From: Gluconobacter morbifer G707
Lineage (GTDB): Bacteria; Pseudomonadota; Alphaproteobacteria; Acetobacterales; Acetobacteraceae
Direction of reading: 5' to 3'
DNA: 64,000 bases
Assembly (NCBI RefSeq): GCF_000234355.1
Contig: NZ_AGQV01000001.1
Location: 979,001 to 1,043,000, forward strand
Numbering within the stretch: the stretch's first letter is position 1; the number at the start of each line of letters is the position of its first letter. The notes under the pieces were generated by a model. That model made no database searches. It saw only the letters and a list, made by a program, of their open reading frames with translations, and was not told where the DNA came from. Both the position numbers and the translations under genes were made by a program. Shown here one piece after another: positions 1 to 7,869 of the stretch.

Positions 1-312
1 TGCCGCGAGCAGGGTCTGGGTTTCAGTTGCATCGTCCAGCCGGGCTAAAATCTGCCCTTGCCGGACGGGATTTCCGGCCAGAACCGAACGTTCCACCATT
101 TTCCCCGGAACGCGGAATGACAGGGTGACCATCCGGTGTGCCGTGATCTGTCCTGTCAGACGCTCCCCGGATGTCTTGTCCAGTGGCTGAACCACCATGG
201 ATCGGACGGGTCTTATCTCTTCGACCGCCGGTTTTTTGTGATGACATCCGGCCAGGGTGACGAGCAGGCAGCTTCCCAGGCCGGTCATATATGGCGATCG
301 CCGTCGGTTCAT
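1..312 (-). CDS. RND efflux periplasmic adaptor lipoprotein, N-terminal part (cut by window edge)
   Basis: The frame reads 104 codons from ATG at 312 and leaves the window without a stop. The N-terminus is a lipoprotein signal with lipobox LAGC at about residues 20-23, followed by a positively charged His/Lys stretch. The start of the first beta-hairpin/biotinyl-lipoyl region follows (GKMVERSVLAGNPVRQGQIL), as in AcrA/MexA-type membrane fusion proteins. Such proteins bridge an RND pump in the inner membrane to an outer-membrane channel. The ATG overlaps the TGA of the upstream TetR gene (ATGA), so the two are translationally coupled. The pump gene should lie to the left of the window. An inner-membrane-anchored ABC adaptor (MacA-like) is the main alternative. 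Confidence 0.85.
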   Translation of the reverse strand, partial: MNRRRSPYMTGLGSCLLVTLAGCHHKKPAVEEIRPVRSMVVQPLDKTSGERLTGQITAHRMVTLSFRVPGKMVERSVLAGNPVRQGQILARLDDATETQTLLAA

Positions 313-977
313 TGGAAAGCACCTTTGAACTGGCCGGGGAGCGGGCTGGCCAGTATCCCGTTCATGAATGTGACCCACGCGCCGTTAAAATAATGGTCGC
401 GTTCTGTCTTCGTCTCGAACTTTCCCCGCCCGAAAAGCATCTTCTGATGCGGAATCCCGAGTGTCAGGCCACAAAGCATCTGGCCTGTTTCCTCCAGATG
501 ATAAGGCCCGTTCAGAAGCCCTGCTTCTTCAACGGACCCCAGAAACCTGGATGTCAGATTTTCGAGTGATTCGAAGATATGGGCGCCTGCATGGTTTACC
601 AGATCGGGAAAACGCCACCCTTCCGCAATGAAGGTCCTGCTCAGGGCGAGCGTTTCCGGAGCGAGGACCAGGTCAAGAAGCATTCTCAGGGTTCTGTACA
701 ACGCCAGCAGCGGATCGCTGGAGGCCAGTTCCTCCAGTGGTTCGGCGGTGGCAAGAAAACTGTTTCCCAGTTCGAAGATAACTCTCTTGAACAGGTTTTC
801 CTTAGAAGAGTGCCGTCGGTAGATGGTCTGTTTTCCGACTTGGGCCGCGGCGGCAATCTGTTCGACTGATGTGGCTGCGTAACCCTGCTCTCCGAACAGC
901 CGGCTGGCCGTTTCCAGAATGAGGGTATCCAGTTCTTCCGACATCCGGAGGTCCGGTCGTCCGGCAAATCTTTGCAT
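309..977 (-). CDS. TetR/AcrR family transcriptional repressor
   Basis: A 222-aa protein from ATG at 977. A longer frame opens at 1061, but it would run through the palindromic operator at 1034-1051, so the inner start is preferred; another ATG eleven codons further in is possible. A TetR-type helix-turn-helix lies at about residues 35-62 (TSVEQIAAAAQVGKQTIYRR), preceded by the usual amphipathic first helix. The C-terminal half is a helical ligand domain like the TetR_C regions of AcrR-like proteins. It is the first gene of an operon with the RND adaptor (4-nt ATGA overlap). The palindrome just upstream suggests that it represses its own operon and is released by a toxic ligand; the ligand is unknown. 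Confidence 0.9.
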   Translation of the reverse strand: MQRFAGRPDLRMSEELDTLILETASRLFGEQGYAATSVEQIAAAAQVGKQTIYRRHSSKENLFKRVIFELGNSFLATAEPLEELASSDPLLALYRTLRMLLDLVLAPETLALSRTFIAEGWRFPDLVNHAGAHIFESLENLTSRFLGSVEEAGLLNGPYHLEETGQMLCGLTLGIPHQKMLFGRGKFETKTERDHYFNGAWVTFMNGILASPLPGQFKGAFQ

Positions 978-1033
978 TGTCCTGCCAGTTCCTGTCCGGC
1001 TCAAACCAAAATCAACAGCATCCTTAAATAGAA

Positions 1034-1051
1034 CGAGACGGTATCGTCTCG
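1034..1051. promoter_or_regulatory. Palindromic TetR-type operator
   Basis: A perfect 7-bp inverted repeat CGAGACG-GTAT-CGTCTCG centred about 65 bp upstream of the TetR start codon. The size and symmetry fit dimer sites of AcrR/TetR repressors. Placement between the regulator and the + strand sequence at 1072 means that it could control both directions. Binding by the adjacent repressor is inferred, not shown. Confidence 0.75.
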
Positions 1052-1383
1052 CAAGAAACAAAATTACACAGAAAGGAGGAAATTTTGCATCTTTTGCGGA
1101 TTATGCTTTTCGGGTCGGGTGGTATGCAGGCCTTAGCTCCGGCTGCAACTTCTGAACGTCATCGGATCTGAAAAACAGTTTTCTCCATTGACCGTCAAAA
1201 TACTGTCCAGGCAGTGAAAAATTGGAAACAGCCCGGAAAGTACGGGCCTGTATTGAAAACATACTTGACCATCATGACAGGATTGCATCGTCTGTGATTT
1301 GCCATGACCAGCGGGTCTGTTCCGCAAGCTGACGGGTTTCCGGCAGTTCGTGAAGCAGGTCTTTTCAGGGGAAGAATACCGAC
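1052..1383. other. Intergenic region upstream of the TetR operon and the amidase gene
   Basis: No supported gene of ordinary size. The stretch begins beside the operator and ends at the amidase start, whose ribosome-binding site is AGGGGAAG near 1368. A strong Shine-Dalgarno-like AAAGGAGG at 1072-1079 precedes a 28-codon frame that opens with TTG at 1085 and stops at 1171. This could be a leader peptide or a gene remnant, but nothing else supports it. Confidence 0.4.
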
Positions 1384-2172
1384 ATGAAGGTTGCATTGGG
1401 ACAGTTCGCGGTTGCGCCGGACTGGGAGACAAATCTGCATCAATGTCAGAAACTGATCAGCGAAGCCAAAGCCGGTGGAGCGGATCTGCTTGTTCTGCCG
1501 GAAGGCATTCTGGCTCAGGACATCAACAATCCCGACCTACTGCCCCATACGGCTCAGCCGCTGGATGGTCCTTTCCTGGAGAAGCTGCGACAGGAGACAC
1601 AGGGCATTGCCGTAGCGGGATGCGTTAATGTTCCTGATGGGGCCGGGCGCTTTTTCAACACGCAGTTCGTGCTGCGGGATGGCGCATTCATTGCGCAGTA
1701 TCGCAAACTTCACCTGTATGACGCTTTCAGCATGAAGGAGTCCCGCCGGACCTCTCCGGGAACGGAACTCCCGCCGGTGGTGGAAATCGCCGGAATGCAG
1801 GTTGGCCTGATGACCTGTTATGATGTCCGCTTTCCGGAAATGGCGCGGTATCTCGCCCTGGCGGGAGCGGAAGTGCTGCTGCTGCCTGCAGCCTGGATCC
1901 GCGGTCCGGCAAAGGAGCGCCACTGGGAGGTTATGGCCGTGGCCCGGGCGCTTGAAAATACCTGTTATGTCGTGGCTGTTGGAGAATGTGGAGAACGGAA
2001 CATCGGCGCCAGCATGGTTGTGGATCCGCTGGGTGTAGTGACACTGGCTCTGGGAGAGTCTCCGGCGCTGGGCTTTGCGCCTCTCGACCGCGAGCGGATC
2101 GCTCATGCACGCCGTATTCTGCCCGTACTGGAAAACCGGCGTTTTGCACCTCCCGTTCTGGAAACCCCATAA
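1384..2172 (+). CDS. Carbon-nitrogen hydrolase (nitrilase superfamily), deaminated-glutathione-amidase-like
   Basis: A 262-aa cytosolic amidase. The catalytic triad of the family is visible: Glu40 in LPEG, Lys108 in YRKLHLYD and Cys145 in TCYDVRFPE. The length is typical of the Nit1/YbeM-like branch, which hydrolyses omega-amides such as deaminated glutathione as metabolite repair. The closing ALPLDRERIAHARR-like region (FAPLDRERIAHARRILPV) is also typical. It stands alone: the preceding 400 bp are non-coding and the next gene is on the other strand. The family call is firm. The exact substrate is an inference from branch similarity, because other members cleave carbamoyl-putrescine or aliphatic amides. 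Confidence 0.9.
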   Translation: MKVALGQFAVAPDWETNLHQCQKLISEAKAGGADLLVLPEGILAQDINNPDLLPHTAQPLDGPFLEKLRQETQGIAVAGCVNVPDGAGRFFNTQFVLRDGAFIAQYRKLHLYDAFSMKESRRTSPGTELPPVVEIAGMQVGLMTCYDVRFPEMARYLALAGAEVLLLPAAWIRGPAKERHWEVMAVARALENTCYVVAVGECGERNIGASMVVDPLGVVTLALGESPALGFAPLDRERIAHARRILPVLENRRFAPPVLETP

Positions 2173-2609
2173 CACATCACCATGGTATCGGGCCGGGCAG
2201 TGATTTTTAGCCAAGTAGTCTCTGTGTCATTCCGGGCATTCAGCGGAAAGGAAACCGGTGCGGGTTCCTGTCGGGAGGCATAGTTTCCCACGATGATTCT
2301 TCGGACTCGCATTTCCCGACAGGGAAGTCATCGTGACTTCGGATTATCCGTCTGGCCGCATGGGGCAGGGAGTTTGCCTGCCATAGCGGAAAAGTTGGAA
2401 AATCCGTGTCCCCGTCAAGGTAATCCAAAAAAGGATGCCTTGCATTGAACGATCTGCCTCTGACAGGTGCCGCCACATTACAGAGAACAGTGCAGGAGAA
2501 GAGGTTTCCGGAAGAATATCTTCCATCTGAAGCAACGAACATCTCTGCAAAAGTGGCTGCTATCTTTCGGGTCAGCGCCATGACGCCTGCCAGAGAGACA
2601 GTACTGCTA
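2173..2609. other. Convergent intergenic region with overlapping inverted repeats
   Basis: No supported protein gene. The stretch lies between the ends of the amidase (+) and moaB (-). It holds three perfect inverted repeats that compete for the same bases. A 10-bp pair (CCTGTCGGGA) joins 2267-2276 to 2314-2323. An 8-bp pair (CACGATGA) joins 2289-2296 to 2328-2335. A 7-bp pair (GAAGTCA) joins 2324-2330 to 2334-2340. It may be a terminator region or a structured RNA. No U-tract follows. Confidence 0.5.
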
Positions 2610-3134
2610 TCATTTTTCCTGAAGACGGGGGATCAGTTCAGCGAAATTGCAGGGGCGATGTCGATTGTCGAGCTGGTATTTCAGGACATCTTCCCAGGCA
2701 TCCCGCACCGCACCACGGGAGCCGGGCAGTGCGAACAGATACGTACTCTTTGCCAGCCCGGCCAGCGCCCGTGACTGAATGGTGGAGGTTCCAATCTTCT
2801 GATAGGACAGCATCCGAAACAGCTCACCGAAGCCGGGGATGGATTTTTCAATAACAGCGGAAAAGGCCTCAGGCGTGACATCCCGTCCCGTAACACCTGT
2901 TCCGCCAGTACTGATGACCACATCCGTCCCGGGATCTTCAATCCATTTTTCCAGATGGCTTTTGATGTCCGGAACATTGTCCCGCACCAGTGCCCGGTCT
3001 GACAGGACATGCCCGGCCCGGGTCAGATAATCCACCAGGCTGTTGCCGGAAAGATCATTCTCCATGTTCCGGGTATCGGAAACCGTCAGAACTGCGATGT
3101 GAAGGGGCAGGAAGGTCTTGATTTCGTCAATCAT
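2610..3134 (-). CDS. moaB: Molybdenum cofactor biosynthesis protein MoaB
   Basis: A 174-aa member of the MoaB/MogA fold that binds molybdopterin. The family signature GGTGVTGRDVTPEA is at residues 77-90, and the preceding VLTVSDTR strand (15-22) is typical. MoaB/MogA proteins adenylylate molybdopterin before metal insertion; bacterial MoaB forms vary in activity. It lies alone, 40 bp upstream of the ABC permease's stop codon and on the same strand. In acetic acid bacteria the molybdenum cofactor serves membrane aldehyde and other dehydrogenases (established knowledge). MogA is the alternative name, but the length and motif favour MoaB. Confidence 0.93.
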   Translation of the reverse strand: MIDEIKTFLPLHIAVLTVSDTRNMENDLSGNSLVDYLTRAGHVLSDRALVRDNVPDIKSHLEKWIEDPGTDVVISTGGTGVTGRDVTPEAFSAVIEKSIPGFGELFRMLSYQKIGTSTIQSRALAGLAKSTYLFALPGSRGAVRDAWEDVLKYQLDNRHRPCNFAELIPRLQEK

Positions 3135-3173
3135 GAAAGCAGTATCTCCAGAATTCTGAAAATCAGGTTTGTC

Positions 3174-3935
3174 TTATCGCTTCAGCTTGTACCCTGTCCG
3201 GAAGATCCATGAGACCACACCCAAGCACAGTCCCATGAAAAGCAGCGTCATGGTGAGACTGATGGTCGCCCCGACATCCGATGCGCCATAGAAGCTCCAG
3301 CGGAACCCGCTGATCAGATACAGGACAGGATTGAAAAGGGTCACATGCTGCCAGAAGGGTGGCAGGATCCGGATGGAGTAGAAGCTGCCGCCCAGAAAGG
3401 TCAGGGGGGTGATGATCAGCGTGGGTACCACGTTGAGCTTTTCGAACGTGTCCGCCCAGATACCAATGATAAAGCCGAAGAGGCTGAAGGTCAGTGCGGT
3501 CAGAACCAGAAATGCCACCATCCAGAAGGGATGAAGCACGCTGAACGGAACAAAAAGTCGCGCGGTCACGAGAATGATCGATCCCAGAAGCAGCGCCTTG
3601 GTCGCGGCTGCACCGACATAACCGAGCACGATCTCGAAAGGAGAAACTGGTGCGGACAGGATCTCGTAGATTGTGCCAAGATATTTCGGGAAATAGATCC
3701 CGAAGGAGGCCGTCGAAATGCTCTGGGTCAGCAGGGAGAGCATGACAAGGCCGGGGACAATGAACGCGCCATAGCTGACGCCATTGACTGGCCCCATATG
3801 GCTGCCCATCGCAGCGCCGAAGACAATGAAATACAGAGCTGTCGAGATGACGGGGGAGACAATGCTCTGTACAAGTGTCCGCAGGGTGCGTTGCATCTCG
3901 GCGGAGTAGATTGCTCGGACAGCATAGAAATTCAT
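3174..3935 (-). CDS. ABC-2 type transporter permease (YadH-like)
   Basis: A 253-aa inner-membrane protein with about six hydrophobic segments, and similarity by eye along its whole length to E. coli YadH. Shared features include an N-terminal region with [10 protein letters not shown], the motif [16 protein letters not shown], and the C-terminal run [20 protein letters not shown]. It is the membrane half of a drug/polysaccharide-type ABC exporter. Its start overlaps the end of the ATPase gene by 4 nt (ATGA), so the pair is translated together. The substrate of this family is not established. Confidence 0.9.
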   Translation of the reverse strand: MNFYAVRAIYSAEMQRTLRTLVQSIVSPVISTALYFIVFGAAMGSHMGPVNGVSYGAFIVPGLVMLSLLTQSISTASFGIYFPKYLGTIYEILSAPVSPFEIVLGYVGAAATKALLLGSIILVTARLFVPFSVLHPFWMVAFLVLTALTFSLFGFIIGIWADTFEKLNVVPTLIITPLTFLGGSFYSIRILPPFWQHVTLFNPVLYLISGFRWSFYGASDVGATISLTMTLLFMGLCLGVVSWIFRTGYKLKR

Positions 3936-4927
3936 GATGCGCTCCGCACGAGACTGACGAAAATGTCTTCAAGTGAACTCTGCCGCGACTGAAGGCCGCG
4001 CAGGGTGATCCCCAACAGGTCAAGCTGGCGCAGAAGACCTGCTATACCGGTATCGTCCGCCTGTGCGTCATAGGAGTATGTCAGTTCCGTCCCATCTTCG
4101 GAGAGTTCCAGATGCCAGGGGGCCAGCGCTTCAGGCAGGGCAGGCAGGGACGGGTGGATCCGGAGCAGAAGCTCCGTCCGTCCCAGTTTCCGCATCAGGA
4201 TCTGCTTGTCTTCGACAAGGGTGATGCGACCGCCATTGATGATACCGATGCGATCGGCCATCTCCTCGGCTTCCTCAATGTAATGTGTCGTGAGGATGAT
4301 CGTGACACCATCTGCCCGCAACTGGCGCACCATTTCCCACATGTCCCGCCTCAGATCGACATCTACGCCCGCCGTCGGTTCATCCAGAAAAAGGATGCGC
4401 GGTTCATGGGCCAGGGCCTTGGCGATCATGACCCGACGCTTCATACCCCCTGAAAGCGCGACAAGTTTGGTGTCCCGCTTTTCCCATAAGGACAGCGTCC
4501 GCAGGAGCTTTTCGATATAGGCCGGGTTGGCAGCTTTTCCGAACAGGCCACGGCTGAAACAGGTTGTGTTCCAGACGGTGTCGAAGCTCTCTGTTGTCAG
4601 TTCCTGCGGCACCAGTCCGATCTGCCGCCGCGCCGCGCGGTAATCCCGGATGGTATCGTACCCGTTCGCGGCGACCTGTCCGCCCGAAGCCGTAACGATC
4701 CCGCAGATGATGCTGATGAGTGTCGTCTTGCCGGCTCCGTTGGGACCAAGCAGCGCGAAGATTTCACCCGGCATGATGTCGAGAGTGATGCCGGACAGGG
4801 CTTCGAACCCCGAGGCATACCGTTTCGTCACGTTGCGGATGGCAATGGCTGGCACAGGATCGGTTGCAGCAGCCTGGGAAAAGGGTGCGTCCAGAAAAGG
4901 CTGGGTCATGGCTCTCACGACAGTCAT
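3932..4927 (-). CDS. ABC exporter ATP-binding protein (YadG-like)
   Basis: A 331-aa ATPase with Walker [10 protein letters not shown] at 61-69, signature LSGGM at 158-162 and Walker B ILFLDEP at 178-184. A C-terminal extension of about 90 residues follows, as in YadG/CcmA-type exporters. It powers the permease encoded directly downstream. The start at 4927 is the longest ATG; an inner ATG at 4909 (MTQPFLD) is equally possible. The gene is divergent from the radical SAM gene. The LexA-type box at 5013-5027 lies about 86 bp upstream of its start, so SOS influence on this exporter cannot be excluded. Confidence 0.92.
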   Translation of the reverse strand: MTVVRAMTQPFLDAPFSQAAATDPVPAIAIRNVTKRYASGFEALSGITLDIMPGEIFALLGPNGAGKTTLISIICGIVTASGGQVAANGYDTIRDYRAARRQIGLVPQELTTESFDTVWNTTCFSRGLFGKAANPAYIEKLLRTLSLWEKRDTKLVALSGGMKRRVMIAKALAHEPRILFLDEPTAGVDVDLRRDMWEMVRQLRADGVTIILTTHYIEEAEEMADRIGIINGGRITLVEDKQILMRKLGRTELLLRIHPSLPALPEALAPWHLELSEDGTELTYSYDAQADDTGIAGLLRQLDLLGITLRGLQSRQSSLEDIFVSLVRSAS

Positions 4928-5012
4928 CGGTCACGTTCCAGACTGGCACATAAACGTCCGCTGCGCGATCCGGCTTTCATGAGCGGTTAAATTTCTTGAA
5001 TGGAAATAATTT

Positions 5013-5027
5013 GTTCTCTATATGTTC
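5013..5027 (+). promoter_or_regulatory. LexA (SOS) box, alphaproteobacterial type
   Basis: GTTC-TCTATAT-GTTC matches exactly the direct-repeat GTTC-N7-GTTC that LexA recognises in many alphaproteobacteria. It lies 80 bp upstream of the radical SAM repair gene. A plausible promoter overlaps it: TTGAAT at 4996-5001, a 16-bp gap, and CTATAT at 5018-5023 inside the box, so LexA would block RNA polymerase. The function is inferred from position and consensus. Confidence 0.75.
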
Positions 5028-5107
5028 TGAATGAGAAGTCCAAGATACAGTCTCCGGAAATGTCACCTCCCGGTCGCGGCGTATCTTCATCATAATGGAA
5101 CGAAGCA

Positions 5108-6355
5108 ATGGCGCAGACAGGAATCGCCGAGAAACTGACGATCCTTGCCGATGCGGCGAAGTATGATGCGTCCTGTTCTTCTTCCGGCGGCAAAAAGCGG
5201 GATTCCCGTTCCGGCAAAGGCATTGGTTCGGTCACGGGAGGAGGGATCTGCCATGCTTATGCCCTGGACGGGCGATGCATCAGCCTGCTAAAAATTCTTC
5301 TGACCAACAGCTGTATCTTCGATTGCCATTACTGCATCAACCGGCGGTCGTCGAATGTTCGTCGGGCGCGGTTCACGGCTGCTGAAGTCGTGAAACTCAC
5401 GCTCGATTTCTATCGCCGCAACTATATTGAAGGACTGTTCCTGTCATCAGGCATTATTCATACGCCTGATTACACCATGGAACAGATCGTTGAGGTCGCA
5501 CGTGCCCTGCGGGAAGATCATGATTTCCGGGGATACATCCACCTGAAAACCATTCCTGATGCCGATCCGGATCTGGTGAGAAAAGCCGGAGCCTATGCAG
5601 ACCGGCTGTCCATCAACGTGGAGCTTCCTACGCTGGATGGCCTGCATCGTCTTGCACCGGAGAAATCGGAACAGCGGATTGAAGGCGCGATGGGCAGCCT
5701 GTCCTCAGCCATAGAAGACAGCAGGGATGCCCGCCGGCGGTACCGGTCTGCGCCACTCTTCGCGCCGGGCGGACAGTCCACGCAGATGATCGTCGGGGCG
5801 GATGCGGCAACGGACCGTGACATCGTCACCCGGGCCGCCACCCTTTACAACCGTTTCGACCTGCGTCGCGTCTATTACTCCGCGTTCAGCCCTATTCCTG
5901 ATGCGAGTGCGGTTCTTCCGCTCAAACGGCCGCCCCTCCTGCGGGAACATCGCCTCTATCAGTCGGACTGGATGATCCGGTTTTATGATTACAAGCCGCA
6001 TGAGGTCACGGCCGCAGCCGATCCGGTCACAGGGATGCTTCCGCTCGATATTGACCCGAAACTAGCCTGGGCCTTGCGGTTCCGCCAGAATTTTCCCGTG
6101 GACATCAATCGTGCCCCGCGTGAAATGCTGCTGCGTGTGCCTGGTCTGGGGCCCAAGGCCGTGAAATCCATCCTGACGGCCCGCCGCTGGCGAAGCCTGC
6201 GTCTCGCGGATGTGGCGCGTCTGACAGTTTCCGTCAGAAAGCTGCGCCCTTTCATCATTACCCAGGACTGGCGGCCAGTTCTGCTGGCGGAAAGTCAGGA
6301 TCTGCGCGCCATGCTGTTCCCGAAGTCCAGCCAGATGGAACTGTTTGGGGCCTGA
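5108..6355 (+). CDS. Putative DNA modification/repair radical SAM protein
   Basis: A 415-aa radical SAM protein. The cluster-binding cysteines are C69, C73 and C76 (CxxxCxxC in NSCIFDCHYC). A helix-hairpin-helix DNA-binding element is at about 335-362 (REMLLRVPGLGPKAVK). This arrangement matches the family named 'putative DNA modification/repair radical SAM protein' (rSAM_link_UDG type), which occurs beside a uracil-DNA-glycosylase-like partner. The next gene starts 2 nt after its stop and encodes the usual partner. A LexA box upstream supports a DNA-damage role. The reaction and lesion are not known; the family is recognised from its motif arrangement and neighbour. Confidence 0.9.
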   Translation: MAQTGIAEKLTILADAAKYDASCSSSGGKKRDSRSGKGIGSVTGGGICHAYALDGRCISLLKILLTNSCIFDCHYCINRRSSNVRRARFTAAEVVKLTLDFYRRNYIEGLFLSSGIIHTPDYTMEQIVEVARALREDHDFRGYIHLKTIPDADPDLVRKAGAYADRLSINVELPTLDGLHRLAPEKSEQRIEGAMGSLSSAIEDSRDARRRYRSAPLFAPGGQSTQMIVGADAATDRDIVTRAATLYNRFDLRRVYYSAFSPIPDASAVLPLKRPPLLREHRLYQSDWMIRFYDYKPHEVTAAADPVTGMLPLDIDPKLAWALRFRQNFPVDINRAPREMLLRVPGLGPKAVKSILTARRWRSLRLADVARLTVSVRKLRPFIITQDWRPVLLAESQDLRAMLFPKSSQMELFGA

Positions 6356-6357
6356 CG

Positions 6358-7140
6358 ATGACCGTGATCCGGCTGGAAAGGAATGATGATTTCGAAGGAT
6401 GGCGCGATGCTGCCCGCAGGCTGGCAGCGGCAGATATTCCCGCCGAAGCCGTCATCTGGCAGATCGGCGAAGAGCGGACCGATCTGTTCGGACAGGCCAT
6501 GTCCCTGCCGGAAGCAGGTTCATCCTTTCACGTTCCCCGCGGTTTCGTCCAGCTGGCGCGGTCCGTCCTGCTTCACAGCAATCCCGAGCGGTTTTCCGAG
6601 CTTTACAGCCTGTTGCTGCGTGTCCGGACGCAACCCCACCTCCTTCAGGATCGTGCGGACCGGCAGGTTCACAGACTCTCCCGCCTGTCCCGGGCGATAC
6701 GCGTCGAGCAGCACAAGATGCATGCCTTCCTGCGTTTCCGGGAAGTGGGAGAAGGCGAAGCGAGACGGTTTGTGGCCTGGTTCGAGCCGGAACATCATAT
6801 CCTTCGGTCCTGCGCCGCTTTCTTTGTAGATCGCTTTACCACCATGCAATGGTCCATTTTGACCCCGAAGGGATGCCTTCACTGGGACGGGAAAACCGTA
6901 CAGGAAAGCCCTGCGGCCAGCAGGCAGGATGTTCCGGATTCCGATCCGGTTGAGGCTGTCTGGAAAGACTACTATGCCGCCACCTTCAATCCCGCGCGCC
7001 TGAGGTCCAGGGCCATGATGAAGGAAATGCCCCGGAAATACTGGCACAATATGCCGGAGACAGCCCTCATTCCCACCCTGATTGCAGGTGCGCACAAAAG
7101 GACCTGTGACATGACGGATCCCGACAGGAAAAAGACCTGA
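6358..7140 (+). CDS. TIGR03915-type putative DNA repair protein, partner of the radical SAM enzyme
   Basis: A 260-aa protein in the second position of the SOS-linked unit, starting 2 nt after the radical SAM stop. Typical features are KMHAFLRFREV at about 120-130, FVAWFEPEHHILRSCAAFFVDRF at about 140-162, and the late YYAATFNPARLRSRAMMKEMPRKYW run. In many genomes this module is fused to a uracil-DNA-glycosylase domain. Here the protein ends soon after PRKYWHNMPET, so no glycosylase is attached. The lesion and chemistry are unknown. The paired order and LexA box make a joint repair function likely (inference). Confidence 0.85.
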   Translation: MTVIRLERNDDFEGWRDAARRLAAADIPAEAVIWQIGEERTDLFGQAMSLPEAGSSFHVPRGFVQLARSVLLHSNPERFSELYSLLLRVRTQPHLLQDRADRQVHRLSRLSRAIRVEQHKMHAFLRFREVGEGEARRFVAWFEPEHHILRSCAAFFVDRFTTMQWSILTPKGCLHWDGKTVQESPAASRQDVPDSDPVEAVWKDYYAATFNPARLRSRAMMKEMPRKYWHNMPETALIPTLIAGAHKRTCDMTDPDRKKT

Positions 7141-7164
7141 ACGCTCTGGACGGATCAGCCAGCC

Positions 7165-7863
7165 TCAGTGTGGACGCGACTGTCTCTGCTGATAAAGATG
7201 CCAGCTCAGAAGGCAATGCGCATTGGGTGTCAGTTCCGGCACAGCTGCAAGGGGAACTACCATCACCTGAGTGGATTCATGTTCGCTCGCCAGACCTGCA
7301 TGTCTGCCTTGAATCCTGTCCATGTCCTTCCGGTTCAGGATGATGTCCACGGCATAAAGCGTCATCTGTTCATCGCTGCCGCCGGGAGAGAGAAACACTG
7401 GCTCCTCCCTGAGCCGGTAAGGCACCCCATGTGTCAGATCGATCCCTGTTTCTTCCTGAAGTTCCCGCAGGGCGGCGGTATCCGCCGTCTCGTCATCTAC
7501 CATGCCTGCCGGCATGGCCGTGACCATCTGCCCTGCCGGCAGTCGCGCTTCATTTACCAGTACCACGTAGGCCTCTTCAGAATTTTCCCGGACTCTGATG
7601 ACAGGCATGATGGAAACAGTCGGACCGCGCAGCACGGCGTAGCATGGCATCCGGCGTCCCTCATGCCATGCATCCGCCTCCAGCACGACGAATCCGACCC
7701 ATCTGCCGAACATCATGACATCGCGCACATGGACCGAACGGAGATCAAAATGGGTCTGGGCCTTCCTGAACCATGTCGCGAAATGGCTGGCTTCAAGGAT
7801 AGGTTCATGAAGATCCTGTGGAATTGAAGGAGCGAACGTGACTGGGGGAGGCGGGCGATCCAT
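7165..7863 (-). CDS. Nudix hydrolase
   Basis: A 232-aa cytosolic pyrophosphohydrolase. The Nudix box runs from G120 (PAGMVDDE) to RELQEETG at 133-140, with the metal-binding glutamates E137 and E138. The first loop is one residue shorter than the canonical Gx5Ex7REUxEExGU (here Gx4E). The N-terminal part resembles ADP-ribose/nucleoside-sugar pyrophosphatases, which begin with about 80 residues of strand-rich dimerisation domain. It lies 6 nt downstream of the helicase gene on the same strand, so the two probably share a transcript. The substrate cannot be told from sequence alone. Confidence 0.9.
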   Translation of the reverse strand: MDRPPPPVTFAPSIPQDLHEPILEASHFATWFRKAQTHFDLRSVHVRDVMMFGRWVGFVVLEADAWHEGRRMPCYAVLRGPTVSIMPVIRVRENSEEAYVVLVNEARLPAGQMVTAMPAGMVDDETADTAALRELQEETGIDLTHGVPYRLREEPVFLSPGGSDEQMTLYAVDIILNRKDMDRIQGRHAGLASEHESTQVMVVPLAAVPELTPNAHCLLSWHLYQQRQSRPH

Positions 7864-7869
7864 TGGCTT

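Noticed and set aside
2240-2774. Possible genes of about 110 codons on either strand between the amidase and moaB
   Set aside because: Their sequences show no domain, no ribosome-binding site of note, and one overlaps moaB; the inverted repeats explain the region better.
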